Made by a program: the position numbers and the translations under genes
Shown: in pieces, positions 22,560-34,545 of the stretch
Layout of the letters: the number at the start of each line of letters is the position of its first letter
Position numbering within the stretch: the stretch's first letter is position 1
The notes under the pieces: model-generated
Seen by the model: the letters and a program-made list of their open reading frames with translations, nothing else
Databases searched by the model: none
What the model was told of the DNA's origin: nothing
From: Echinometra lucunter
Taxonomy: Eukaryota > Echinodermata > Echinoidea > Camarodonta > Echinometridae
Direction: 5' to 3'
Length of the DNA: 64,000 nt
Assembly: GCA_029962745.1 (NCBI GenBank)
Contig: CM057167.1
Span: 22,493,951-22,557,950 of the forward strand

Positions 22560-23330
22560 TGTGCAGGTATCTACAGAAAACATCTCAGAACATTCACCAG
22601 CAAGCCTACTTTTCTCTTGTTAGACAACATGTGGAATACTGCAGCCCAATGTAGAACCCCCAGATACAACAAGCACATCAACCAAATCAAAGCAATTGGA
22701 AGGTGAGCAGCAATGTTTTGCCCTTCCAAGACTCCACTGTCCTAAAAGCATCTCAGTCATGCTCCAACACCTGAAATGGGAGAGTCTGGAGAGACTGAAG
22801 GCTTGTTCAGGTATGACGCGACATTTTTAGTGTTCAGATATGGCAAAGCAAACCACGCCACTTACATTGTAATGAATGCGCATTAACGTGTCAATGCTCA
22901 AATAAAACAAATTTTTGTCAAAAGTTGCGCAAACTCATGACATCATATTTTGCACTAACTTTTCAAGAATTTGATTGGCCCACAGCTTTTCGCAAAAAAT
23001 TTGCCTCTCACCTTGTTTTTATTTTGCCGCTCCATACCCCATACATCTGATGTGTCATATCTGAACAAGCCCTAAGGAATACTGCAAGCTCAGCTTGATG
23101 TTCAAGATCCAGTACTACATGTTAGCAGTCAATCCTCTGCACTTCATAACATCAATGATAACCATACATGTATACCACCCAAGCAAGCTACAGAACAGAT
23201 ATCCCCCTCTTCTACCCAACTCTTAAGCCAAAGGAACTCCCACACACTAAAACAGCCTTGATGCTACTTCACTGGAGACTTTTAAAGCAAGCTATTTCAC
23301 TCAGCATCTGTCACATGGGTGTAACTAAAG
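22560..23330 (+). mobile_element. Non-LTR retrotransposon (LINE) reverse-transcriptase 3-prime remnant
   Basis: Broken frames read AYFSLVRQHVEYCSP, MLQHLKWESLERL, then EYCKLSLMFKIQYYMLAVNP and SYRTDIPLFYPTLKPKELPH. These are the characteristic C-terminal blocks of CR1/Jockey-type LINE polymerases. Frameshifts and stops are present, and a 274-bp MITE interrupts it at 22799-23072. Not functional. Confidence 0.7.
22799..23072. mobile_element. MITE inserted in the LINE remnant
   Basis: GGCTTGTTCAGGTATGAC pairs with GTCATATCTGAACAAGCC. Removing it rejoins the LINE frame between WESLERL and EYCKLSLM. Similar CCGAACAAGCCC words occur near 1900. Confidence 0.75.
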
Positions 23331-23631
23331 TATCATGCCATTTACCAGTCATAACAATCACTCTTTTCTTCATCTGTCAATTCATCACAAATGCTACAAA
23401 ATTCCAATTTATTCTTTAACTTTCAATTTATCACAAATACTACAATGTTCCAATTTCAAAGAATCTTGCACTTGTAATGGTTCCTTCTTTGAGTTTCAAC
23501 TCTTTTAAAATCTGATGTAGGCCTAAAGCCACTGAAAAAGTTTACAAATACAAGTCTGAACTTTGCACACGCCAGTCCACAATAATTTAGCATCACTAAT
23601 CATGACCATTCCAAGTCATATCCCTATAGAT

Positions 23632-23975
23632 GTTAAAGACATTCAGTCGTGGGCTTTCATGGAGAGTGGATCATAATTAGCTGACACCAGACTCTGTTAA
23701 AAGCACTGGAATATTTGTAATAGAGCTACATTTCTGGAGCACAGCAAAACAAGCTGTCCCACCATAAACATTCTTCGGCCTGCTTCTGGCATTCTCGGGC
23801 CAGGGAAAGTGAGATAATGACTTTGCCATATGGGGCAAAGGGTGGAATATACAGAGCATTACATAAGGTCTGTTGGTCATAAAACTCATAGTGATGGACA
23901 ACACCTGCTACTGGGTAAGCACCCATGGTGTCAAATTCCCCATGAAAGCCCACGACTGAGGCTGAGCATCTTTAA
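23632..23975 (-). mobile_element. Inverted-repeat element with an internal protein-like frame
   Basis: GTTAAAGACATTCAGTCGTG and GGCTTTCATGG pair with CCATGAAAGCCCACGACTGA...ATCTTTAAC. The minus strand between the arms has a protein-like open frame (GAYPVAGVVHHYEFYDQQTL, PPFAPYGKVIISLSLAREC) ended by a stop just inside the far arm. Not recognised; may be a captured exon or a transposon fragment. Confidence 0.5.
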
Positions 23976-24524
23976 CTGAGTTCAAGACTAAGTTACTGTT
24001 AAATTTGGATGGCTGTCACAAAAGGAAGTTACTGTTAAATTTGGGTGGCTGTCATGTCACAAAACTCAAAAGGAAGTCTTCCCAAGGTGGGTCAATTTCA
24101 AGTGAAAATGATCCACCACATCATACAAAAGAAAGCATCTTCTTTCCAGGCTCCAGCTGCTGATTGTGACTGTGAGTGAACAGGTGTAGGACTTGGCTGA
24201 CAGCACTCATCCTATGACTTGGTCAATGAATTGACCTCGTCCCGCAAAGGTGACAAGTTTGTACCGAAACTACATTATAGCATGCTTTTCTATTGGTTAC
24301 TCGACGGCATGCTGTTGACCTACGAGTTAATAAGCGTCAGTTTTCTTCTTAAAATTCACCATTTTCAGTTCATTCATCACTCAGATATGAAGCAGAAAGG
24401 GGAAAATTGAGAGCCTCAGGAACATTGGTTTTGCTGGCAGTGGTAGATATAACTAAGTAAAATCAAAACTTTTCTTCTCTTTTATAGAAGGACTAATCAA
24501 TCACTGACACTGGTCAATGGGCAT

Positions 24525-25079
24525 TATCGTGTTTCAGGCCCCACTCAATTAATGCATGGTGAGTGGAGCTGATGCCCACATAGACTACATCATGATCGAT
24601 TATGTCTCCTGACCTAACTTAGACCACAGAAATAGAAGACGACAGACTTTCCATTACAATTTTGAAAAAAAAAATGTGTTGATCGATCATCATGTCTTAT
24701 CATCATTATAATCTTCAATTAAAACTCTCTTAGATATATACTCGTGTTTACGGCCCCACCAAACACGATTCAAATATGATTAATACAGCAGCGGGGCTGA
24801 TGGGCACAGTATATATACATGTAGATCTACTCGTGTTTACGGCCCCACCAAAATGGGATTCCAATATGATTAACACAGCAGCGGGGCTGATGCCCATCAG
24901 CCCCACTATACCGTGATAATGATATCATAATCCCGTTTGGTGGGGCCGTAAACACGAGTAGAGTGACAGAAAATGTAAAAATGTAAAAGTGAGTTTCATG
25001 ATCAATCAACTATTGAAATGTACTTCATGTGGGAATCAGCCCCACATTCGAACTATAGATGGGCCTGAAACACGATATT
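24525..25079. mobile_element. Outer MITE, TIR ATCGTGTTTCAGGCCC
   Basis: TATCGTGTTTCAGGCCCCAC at the left pairs with GGGCCTGAAACACGATATT at the right. Related in sequence to the element nested inside it (24738-24961). Confidence 0.7.
24738..24961. mobile_element. Inner MITE, TIR TACTCGTGTTTACGGCCCC, with a doubled left end
   Basis: ACTCGTGTTTACGGCCCCAC occurs twice in direct orientation (24739 and 24829) and once inverted (ending 24960). A palindrome GGGGCTGATGCCCATCAGCCCC lies between the last two. The left end was tandemly duplicated or a second copy inserted. Confidence 0.75.
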
Positions 25080-25225
25080 ATTGCCGGCCAATGATGTATT
25101 TCGCATTCGCTTTGCCTTCAGGCTTCGGCAATTACCGTAGTTTCGCTATTCAAAACGCTGTTTTGACCTAGAGGGGTACAGGTAGATGACAGCAAAGTCT
25201 AGTAAGAGGCAAGGTCATCACATAA

Positions 25226-25390
25226 GTTGCGGACTCCACGCCCACGGCCATGGGCACCATGGCAAGCAGAGGCTGAGCGCATGAGCGAGCGGGCGGAGGC
25301 TAGGCCGAGCCAGGCCCGAGCCGATAGCCTAGCCCTAGGACCAGGGCGCATGCATGGTCGCGAGTTGATCGTTCTCCCACACAGCTCAGT
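25226..25390. other. CpG/GC-rich block in AT-rich flank
   Basis: About 160 bp of markedly GC-rich sequence with several GCATGC, CATGG and GAGCGGGCGG words, about 200 bp downstream of the candidate leader exon. Possible regulatory segment of BRCA1; composition is the only evidence. Confidence 0.3.
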
Positions 25391-25562
25391 TGACAGTCTC
25401 AGTCATGTCAGTTCATGACTTACTCTCTAACTTTCCTCGAATTTACAGGCCTATATCCTTTATTCAAAGTTATCGACATGATTCTATCAATTAATATTTG
25501 AATGATGAGCACGGAAATAATATTTAGCTTGGATTTAAAAGCTGAAAATGAAGTTTTCTTAC

Positions 25563-25664
25563 CCATTTCGTCGACTTCGTCTTCGTTGACGTCGTAAGCA
25601 AGCCAAGTTTCATAATATCGAATCTTGGCGCGGTTTGTAGCCGATTTAATGCTGCCTGTATTGC
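25563..25664 (-). other. Candidate splice-flanked exon (BRCA1 leader or orphan coding exon)
   Basis: 102 nt on the minus strand between TGCATGCAG-type acceptor sequence and a strong GG|GTAAGA donor. Two frames are open; one reads NRAKIRYYETWLAYDVNEDE with an acidic end, the other lacks obvious features. BRCA1 exon 1 has an upstream acceptor at 22445, so this could be its 5-prime untranslated exon. It does not fit in phase as a tail exon of the MRH gene. Confidence 0.35.
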
Positions 25665-26597
25665 CTGCATGTTATTACATTCAGAAATTATATATTTATA
25701 ACGATTTACAATTATTAAAAATTGTTAAAAAACTTAAGTACATGAGTTTTAGATATGATTTAAATATTTAAGAGTTTATCAAGGAATAAAATTATTGATG
25801 ATGATTTAATATAAATGTTTACCTCTCAATCCTTAAAATTGGTTTCATCGGCATGGAGTGAAATAGTCTGCAACCACAGACCATGTACCACGAATCATAT
25901 CCCCCCCAAATACAAAATGATTGGCGCCGCGCGCCGATCGAGAAAAAGGCTGCTCCTATTTGTTTTCCTATGGGGGCGGCGGTGCGTCTTTCAAAGTGGG
26001 GGGGGGGGGGGGGGGGGGGGGGGGCGGCGGCACCGGCGAAAAGGGGCACTTTGGGGAAAAAGGGGCACTTACAAAAGCCGAACACATGAAAGAAAGCATT
26101 TAACACACTTTAGGGGCATTTTGAGACACTATTTAAAAAAATCTTTCCATGATAATAACTACTTTGCAATGATACTGCTCTGTCTTAATACCCTATGCTT
26201 AATACTTATTTGCGAGCGAGCAAATATGCTTTGTATTTTTGCTGAAGGCCATTATTTGCAGTATATTTAGAGTGGCGCCTATAATGATTAAATAACTACC
26301 GTAATTTAATTTCATGGGTGTTCCATAGTTATTGTTATTTTCTTCCATTTACTTTGTATAGTTTTCCTTATAGTGGCCAAGCTGTAATGTTTTCAATGCA
26401 TTTGTGAGGTCTCATAGCGACTGATAATATTTTATTAGAGGAAATATTGAAATTTAATGATACCGTAAGGAATAGGAGAACAGATAGACCTATTTTAAAG
26501 ACTAACACACTTGAAGTGCCTTGGCATGCGTGCATGAGATGTAAACTTGTGCGAGCTATAGCGTAGCGAGCGAGCTTTGGAAAGAAAAGTAAAATAA

Positions 26598-26631
26598 ACA
26601 AACAAACAAACAAACAAACAAACAAACAAAC

Positions 26632-26678
<47 letters not shown>

Positions 26679-26682
26679 CCCT
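26598..26682. repeat. (CAAA)n then (CAA)n microsatellite
   Basis: About ten AAAC units followed by about fifteen AAC units. The reverse strand gives poly-Leu/Phe-Val frames, which are artefacts. Confidence 0.95.
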
Positions 26683-26819
26683 CATTGCTTCAATTTAGGG
26701 ACACCGTTCCTTCTAATTATAGTTGTGGGAGTCACTGTGCCCTTCCTGTCCCCTGCTCCACTGCCTCGCGCTGTAAAGCCTCCCGCATTCTTTGGAGCTT
26801 TTGGTAAGTGGCCCTTTCG

Positions 26820-27620
26820 AGGACTTTAGGAGGTGAAAAGGGAAATGTAAAAGAAGAGGAAATAGCACAAGAGAGAAAATGGGCCTTTATCAGATTTGAA
26901 GGGGCACGTATCGGAAGGAGAATTGTACTATTAAAAAAAGAATCAACTTAAAAAAAAGGAACTGAAAATGGGCACTTATCATAATCAAACCGGACATATC
27001 GGATTCGAAGGGAGCATCATGAAAAGAGATGGCATTTACTAGAAAGGGAAAAGGGCCCTTATCAGATATCAAATGGCATGTATGAAATTTTCAAAAGGGG
27101 TACATGCCCGAAAGGAAAAGGGACACTATCAGAAAACGAAAAGGGGCGATATAAAATTGGGCATACTAGAAAGGAAAAGGGGCAGTTATCAGCAGAAAAT
27201 GAGGGCATGCGTATTATTTCAAATGGGGCACTTATCAGAGGTGAAAAGGGCCACTCTACAGAAGAGGAATTGCACCATGAAAAAAGGAAAGCGGTCAAAG
27301 GGGGCAATAATCACATTCCAAAAGGGACATTCATTATTTTGAAGTATAGGCGCAGTTCTTAGAAGGGAAGAGAGCGCCTATATTAAACAGGGCAGAGTGG
27401 AAAAAAAGGGAAAATGGCACTAATCAGGCAGAAAAAAGCGGACTTCTAGGTTTTAAGAAGGGTAACTTATCTGAAACGAAAAGAGGGAGTTATTAGAAGT
27501 CGAAAAGGGCGTTTTTTAACAAAGAAAATGGGCCTTTCTAAGATAAAAGGGGCACAAGTTTGAAAGGGAACGTTTTTCTTGGGTAAAAAGGGACACTTTT
27601 TGGTGCTTCGAAAAGTGTGG
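26820..27620 (+). repeat. Degenerate purine-rich minisatellite (AAAAGGGGCACTTATCAGA)
   Basis: Roughly 30-45-bp units built on GAAAAGGGGCACTTATCAGA and its variants fill ~800 bp, ending GGGTAAAAAGGGACACTTTT then a poly-C/G junction. The same words recur at 42545-42700, 56280-56470 and 56985-57195. Long open frames in it are low-complexity. Confidence 0.7.
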
Positions 27621-28298
27621 GGGAGGGACACTGTGCCCCCTGCCCCCCCCCCCCTCCAGGGAGCGCCGCCTCTGCCTTGGTTGAATATTTGTACGTATAC
27701 AGATCAGTGGTTGAGGTGCTTTTTTATTACCATAACTGATGGGCTTGATATATGCATCACCCGTGTAGCCAGGGGGAGACGGGGGCAGTCGTACGGCGTC
27801 CCTCCCATGCCAACAAAAAACAAAACAAAAAAACCAAAACAAAACAAAAACAAAAACAAAATAAAAAGAGGAAGAAGAGAAAGGGGTGAGAGAATGCAGG
27901 AATAGAAGAAGCAGACAAGGAATGATGACAAAGAATATCAAAGTTTCCGTGCTTCGCGTGGAAGGGGAACCCCCCTCCCTGCACCTTCCCCCAAGGGAAG
28001 CAACCCCCCTAATTATGGCCCATACAGTGTTTCAAAACTGAATACATGTATAGGAACGTTGCGAGTGAGCTATGCCGAGAAAAAGGTGGGGCAGGGAATA
28101 TGTTGTCCCGAACAATTTCGAGGGGGGGGGGGGGTTCTTTTCAATCTAGCAACATTCTCTTTCAGTTGTCACTTGGTTTAAAAATCATTTTTTTTAAATC
28201 CTGTATTTCAGTGGAGCTTCACCTTGACGAGTCCATCTTTTTTCTCACATTGTATTTTGTTGCCTGTCAAGGTGAGCCTTTACTGACTAAAACGAGGC

Positions 28299-28414
28299 AT
28301 TCTCATGATTGTCTTTGTGTTGTGTTGTTTTGTGTAAATGATATGATATTGAGTTCTATTTTCAATAAAAACAGAAATACAAAAAAAAAAAAAAAAAAAA
28401 AAAAAAATTCTCAT
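28299..28414 (+). mobile_element. Short polyadenylated retrocopy with 8-bp direct repeats
   Basis: ATTCTCAT flanks both sides (28299-28306 and 28407-28414). The insert ends with AATAAA about 13 nt before a 27-nt poly-A. These are hallmarks of LINE-mediated retroposition of a 3-prime transcript end. Source transcript not recognised. Confidence 0.55.
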
Positions 28415-31400
28415 ATCATTTCATCCCGTCATTGTTTCATTTTTACATAATAATTTGACCGTGTCCTGCTAGCCTCCTAGTCACATTCTCTACTTTTTCT
28501 CAGTAGGCCTAGGCCTTGACATTATCATTACTTTTTAAAAAGTTTTTTCTCAAGCAATGACTTAAAAAAAAAAAAGTTTTCCTTGTAGCTTCTTTCTTGC
28601 ATTTTCCATCTTATTTGATTGTGACCTATAATCCTCTGTCCTTTCCCCCATCATTACTCTTACATTTTGATTTGCCTTTCCACTTCTATCCTCTAAGCTT
28701 TTCTACGGTTAGATTTCATTTTTATTCATTTGCAGGCCGCTTCCCGTCTTTGATGGCTAGGTAGCTATCACTGACATTTACAGTGGCGTACCATGGGTCA
28801 ATGCATGGGGGGTGGGGCATCAAGCATGGCCTTAAGCAGAATTTTTCCGGGGGGGGGGGGGCAAGGCACATAAAATTTTCGAAGAAATACGAAAGCGAGA
28901 GAGCAAAGCGACCGAGCTGGTCATGAGGGCGCTTTTGCATTTTTTACATTGAAATTAAAGGATCTGGTACACACTTTCGGTGGATTTTTTGGGGACAATT
29001 TTCAGTAAAAAATGTTAAGTATTCAAAGTTTCTGGGGGGGGGGGCAACCTCCACCCTGGCCCCCTGCTGCGTACAGCCATCGTACCGAGTAGAAAAGTTT
29101 GTGCGGGTGTGTGTGGTAATTTCTATCATGTTAACAATAACGACAGTAATCTCGAACCAAGGTGTCTTTAGGGACGTGAAGCGTTTTAAAATTTTGGGAA
29201 AATGATGCATCTTGCTAGATACCACCCTGTTTTTAAATTTTGCGAGAGAGCGAAGCGAGCGAGCCGAAAACTTACAACTTTATTTGCAATAAAGACATGC
29301 TATTTTATTATCAAAATACACTATCGGACCATTATAGGTCTATATGATTTTTCAATTAAATATCTAGTCACATCGCTGCCGGTGAGTCTATTTTAGCACG
29401 TCCCTGGTCTATTGTTTTCTGTCCGAAACTACCACGTCTCTAACCATTACCAGCGAGCGAGGAAGCACACACTAACCCCTGTAGTAAATTACACTGTGAG
29501 CATATGAAACATCTGAATTATTTATTTGGTCATCTCACTCGCCCAATTCGTTTGCTTTAAAAACCATTGAACAATTATTGAACAAGCGAGTGCAGCGAGC
29601 GAGGAAAATTATATTTTTTTTCATTGTAGAAATGTTATTTCGTCATCGAAATATAAGTATCTAAATAATCTATTCGATCCCCTGTCATGTGTGCTGAATA
29701 TGAATCCGTTTAGGTACCTCGCTCACCGCCCGAAACCATTCTGTTTTTACAAGCGAGCAAAGTCAGCGACGCCCACCCCCCCCCCCCAATTTCGTCAGCA
29801 AAATACAGTAGATGTTTTTTGTAATTTTGTGAACCTCCTCGCTGCCCAAATATTATGATACTTTGCTTACCCGCTTCTGAAATATGATTGCCTTGCCCAG
29901 TGGCGTAGACAGGTTCTTACACCTGGGGGGATGATTTGCCGTTCACGAGAAATCGAGAATCAATTTCGTATACAGATACACACACACACACACGCACACG
30001 CGCGCACACGCACCCAAACCCACACACATACACCCGAATGTACAGCACCGGCGTAAATCCACTTTGAGGAGTAGGGGGGGGGATATGATCGACTTTTTTG
30101 CCGATTTTTTTTCTGTCGAACTCACACTTAAGTATAAACACATGCCCTCACCCACCTGCACAGACCCCCTTACACACATTTTAATTTTTATCTTGCGAGC
30201 GAGCCAAAAATTTCCACTTTTCTGGTTTTCAATCGCATTTTTAAATAGAAATTCTATGATGAGCGAGCGAAGCGAGCAAGCCAAAAATAACCACTCTTCT
30301 GGTTTTCCATCTCATTTTCAAACAAAAATTCTAAAATGTTATGAGCGAGCAAAGCGAGCGAGCCAAAAATAAGCGCTTTTTTTGTTTAAAATCGCATTTT
30401 CAAATAGAAATTCTAACATATGATGATTATTTATGACAGATTATTAAAAATTTATTAACGATTAATTCAAAATCATTTCTTCCTTAAAAAGTGTGGGGGG
30501 GGGGATACTTGTACCACCCCATCCCCCTCTCAAAAAAGTGGGGGATATATCCCCCATCCCCCCGGGATATACGCCAATGATGCACAGACATAAATAGAAG
30601 ATATACGCACCGTGACAAGCGAATATAGAATAATGACTGACACACATTATTGCATATTTGCATCACGCTATTTATCTTTAAAAAAAAAAATTGTTGTTAC
30701 ACCACTCCAGAAAAACTGGGACAGCGCCGAAATTACCCAAAAGTAATATAAATAACTACATAAATCAGAATAATGATCGATATAGTTATGATAGTAATTG
30801 TCATTTCAGTCACATTAATGATGATGATGATGATGATAACTATTATTATTATTATTAGGTGGTCTGTCATATTATGACAGATCACCTTTTAGTTTCGTCA
30901 GAATTTTCTTTATTCTTCATTATTATTATTATTAATTATTATTATTATTCTTTTTATTGGTACCCACTTTTTTGTGCAGTCGAGATCTCGGAACTGGCTC
31001 AATCATTTTTCGTTAAATTTTCAGGAATCATCAGTCATAACGAGATCTCGGATGTTTAGTCATTTTCAAGTTCATCGGGTCATCGTGACGTCATCTAGGC
31101 GCCATTTTGTAAAAATCATCTCATGATCATATCTTCATAACGGAATGTCATTTTTCATTCATATTTGGCATGATGAATATTCATATCAATCTGAACAATT
31201 CAAACTTGTTAAACGCGCGCGTACGCGTACGTCCACGCGTCAGTGCGCGCGCAAAATTTAAAAATGCTCAAAATCACTTATGGATCAAATCAAAATCCAT
31301 TTCAGGTCATTTTAAGCATTTCAAAAATTTCCGCGCGTAAGCGCCCGCGCGCGCGTTTTGCGCGTGCGCAACTTGTAAATAACGTAAAAACGCCGTTTTT

Positions 31401-32155
31401 TCACTTGAATTGCAATTCTGAGACATTTCTTGACCATTTCCATCAGTTTAGAATCGATTTCAACTTACCAAAACGCCGCACGCACGCGTCAAAGTTTAAA
31501 ATCCGTGCGCGCGTCTATGGGGCAAATAACGTAAAAACATGCAAAAACATGCCCCTTTAAAATCCGTCATAGCTCGTTAAAAAGCATGGGGACCCCCCTT
31601 TTTTTTTACATTTTCTGAGAGCCTATGAATTGAAGATTTGAATGCATGAAAAAAATTGGGGGTCGAACAGTCGGAACGTTACCATATTCTCATGTGAACT
31701 CAAAATTTCATTTTTTCAATTATGACGTCATGTTTTTTACCTTTAATCAAGACTATCTCACTTATTGTTGGTCGATTTTCGCCAGGATTTCAGTATGTTG
31801 TAGCTGAGACAATGCTCTTATATACCAATTGCCTTTATTTTTCATTTTGAGAACTGCATCATGGTCTAATCTTACGATGAACGGAGGCATGTCATTTTTT
31901 CACAGTTTGCGTGTATTGTCTATGGGACATGAACTTTTTCTAATTCTTGATTCTACATTCCCGTCTTTTTTTAGCAACAGCTCCGTTATTTCTACTCGAT
32001 TTTTGCCCAGCTTCGAGTATGTTGTAGCTGAGAAAATTCTCTATCGTAAGTGTGCCATTTATTTTTTAATCAGATGTCAGGAACATATCGAAATTTGAAC
32101 TGGAAGATATGATTTAGGAATCCCATTTTTCATCTACGTGTTATCTCTATGGACT

Positions 32156-32258
32156 ATATTCTGGTCCATCGGTAAAGCACTGGTCTCACATCCTCATGGT
32201 CCCTGGTTCGACTCCCGGCGACTTCGGTGTCACTTTTTTTTTTTTTTTTTTTTTTTTT
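32156..32258 (+). repeat. tRNA-derived SINE with poly-T tail
   Basis: GGTCCATCGGTAAAGCACTG (A-box-like) and GGTTCGACTCCCGGCG (B box) spaced as in a tRNA, followed by about 26 T. Not a plausible intact tRNA cloverleaf. Confidence 0.55.
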
Positions 32259-32570
32259 ACATTTTTTGCCATTTCATATTACCATCTTCATCGACTACGT
32301 TTACACATACAATTACAAACAATGCCATAACTGCCTTATTTTGCGTGTTATGTCTATTGCAATGCAGTGTACATTAGTTTATGTACAACCCTATTGCAAA
32401 TATGATTCATGAACGTGTATTGAACCTTTAGGGTTAACTTTGCATAATACTAAAAATCAAATCGTCCTGTGTCTGTGATGCTAGTCTCCTTCTCAGACCT
32501 GAATATTTTTCAAGTTCATCAGGTCTTCGAACATTAGATAAACTGGTGATTAGACGGCAAATAGATTACC

Positions 32571-33765
32571 CAACACAAAACGTTTCAGAACGTTCTTAGA
32601 ACACATTTATTAGGTCTGCTACATCTTCGTCTTTAATAATTGTTACAAAACATTTTTATTAGATCCGTTTCGTCTTCGACTTTAATAAACGTTCATAAAA
32701 CGTTTTTATTAGGTCTGCTGCGTCTTTGTCTTTAATAAACGTTCACAAAACATTTTGAGAACGTTCACAAAACGTTTTTATTAGGTCCGCTACATCTTCA
32801 TCTTTAATAAACGTTCACAAAACGTTTTCAGAACGTTTACAAAACGTTTTTATTAGGTCCGCTACGTCTTCGTCTTGAATAAACGTTCACAAAATATTTT
32901 CAGAACGTTCACAAAATGTTTACAAAACGTTTTTATTAGGTCTGCTACGTCTTTGTCTTTAATAAATGTTTTCAAAACATTTTCAGAACGTTGACAAAAC
33001 GTTTACAAAACGTTTGTATTAGGTCTGTTACGTCTTAAACGTTCACAAAATGTTTTCATAATGTTTACAAAACGTTTACAGGACGTTCACGAAACATTTT
33101 TAGTAGGTCCGCTATGTCTTTGTCTGTAATAAACGTTTTCAAAACATTTTCAGAACGTTGACAAAACGTTTACAAAACGTTTGTATTAGGTCATGTATGT
33201 CTTCGTCTTTTATAAACGTTCGCAAAACGTTTTCAGAACGTCCAGAAAACGTTTGTTTTTTAGGTCTGCTACGTCTTCGTCTTTAATAAACGTTTTCAAA
33301 ACATTTTCTGAACGTTGACAAAACGTTTACAAAATGTTTGTATTAGGTCTGTTACGTCTTAAACGTTCACAAAATGTTTTCATAATGTTTACAAAACGTT
33401 TTCAGAACATTCATCAACGGTTTATAAAACGTTTTTATTAGTTCCGCTTCAGCTTCATTTTTAATAAATGTTCACAAAATGTTTTCAGAAAGTTCACAAA
33501 AAGGTTTTCATAACTTCCAAAAAAACGTTTTTATCACGTCCGCTACGTTTTAGTCTATAGTAAACGTTCACAAAAGGTTTTCAGAACATTCACAAAATGG
33601 TTTTATTACATCTGCTACGTCTTCGTCTTTAAAAAACGTTCGCAAAACATTTTCAGAAGGTTCATAAATCGTTTACAAAACATTTTTATTAGGTCCGCTA
33701 CATCTTTGTCTTTGATAAACGTTCACAAAACGTTTTCAGAACGTTGACAAAACGTTTTTATCAGG
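32571..33765. repeat. AACGTT minisatellite
   Basis: About 1.2 kb of variable units combining ACGTTCACAAAACGTTTT, CAGAACGTT and TTATTAGGTCCGCTACGTC with TTCGTCTTTAATAA. Unit length varies because the inner AACGTT blocks repeat a variable number of times. Confidence 0.9.
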
Positions 33766-34019
33766 GCTGTTTCCTCTTTGTAAATTTTCTCTCAATGGGG
33801 ACTTTAATTGAGAATGACTATAATCCTCTTGATGACCATGATAATGAGATAGTTATGTTGACTGTGATACAAACCCTGATGATGAAAATGATGAATAAAA
33901 GGCCAACTGTGATATACCTTTCATAATCATAGATATCATATCTTTATCAAAAAGACGACAGACCACCTAATTCGTCTGATCAAATGACGAATTAAATCTC
34001 GTTATTAATATTATTATTA

Positions 34020-34410
34020 TTAATAATGGTTCGGCGTCACCTGTGCCTGGGAGGGGAAAAGCGAATAGAATCACTGTAACCCTCGGGTCTCTCCTCCCGA
34101 TATCACTGATTGGGGATGTGCAGGTGGACCACATACACCGGGGTTTCCCCCTACTCTTGTACGAATAGTGCAGTGGGATCTTTAACGTGCAAAGGTGGTG
34201 ACTTTCCTTTACACGGGACCTCCATTTAACGTCCTATCCGAGGGACGGAGTGTTTTCCACTGTAGCATAGCCTGCGTCTTTGAAACAGGGGAGGGGCACG
34301 ATAACACACAACGTAGGCTTCAGTCATCCGCCTTGGCTGGACTCGAACCCACGGTCTTTTGGTTCGAAAGGCAGACGCTTTACCGACTGAGCCAACTCGC
34401 TCCCCATTAT
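34020..34410 (-). repeat. tRNA-derived SINE with conserved body
   Basis: On the minus strand the head GAGTTGGCTCAGTCGGTAAA (A box) and GGTTCGAGTCC (B box) is followed by a long body containing TCCCTCGGATAGGACGTTAA and GCACGTTAAAGATCCC, ending near a (TTA)n tract. A body fragment recurs at 10560-10672. Confidence 0.75.
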
Positions 34411-34439
34411 CATAGGCATAATGATAATAATAATAATAC

Positions 34440-34462
34440 ATTACTAATTATTGTTGTTATTA

Positions 34463-34521
<59 letters not shown>

Positions 34522-34545
34522 GTTATTGTTGTTGTTATAATGATA
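34440..34545 (+). repeat. (ATT)n microsatellite
   Basis: About 25 ATT units with a few GTT interruptions. Confidence 0.95.

Larger units (their letters stand above)
30857..33993. mobile_element. Hairpin-ended element, copy 1 (AGGTGGTCTGTCA termini)
   Basis: The left end AGGTGGTCTGTCA immediately folds back on TGACAGATCACCT. The right end has GACAGACCACCT followed by the foldback AATTCGTC...GACGAATT. Internal sequence (TTCATCGGGTCATCGTGACG, CGCGCG-rich stretch, ATCTACGTGTTATCTCTATG) is shared with 57370-59093. Inserted in an ATT microsatellite. Contains a tRNA-like SINE and a 1.2-kb minisatellite absent from copy 2. Confidence 0.75.

Noticed and set aside
34330..34410. Functional tRNA gene (minus)
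   Set aside because: A and B boxes are present but no credible cloverleaf closes, and the sequence is continuous with a SINE body. Same conclusion for 32156-32220, 42361-42435 and 50445-50520.
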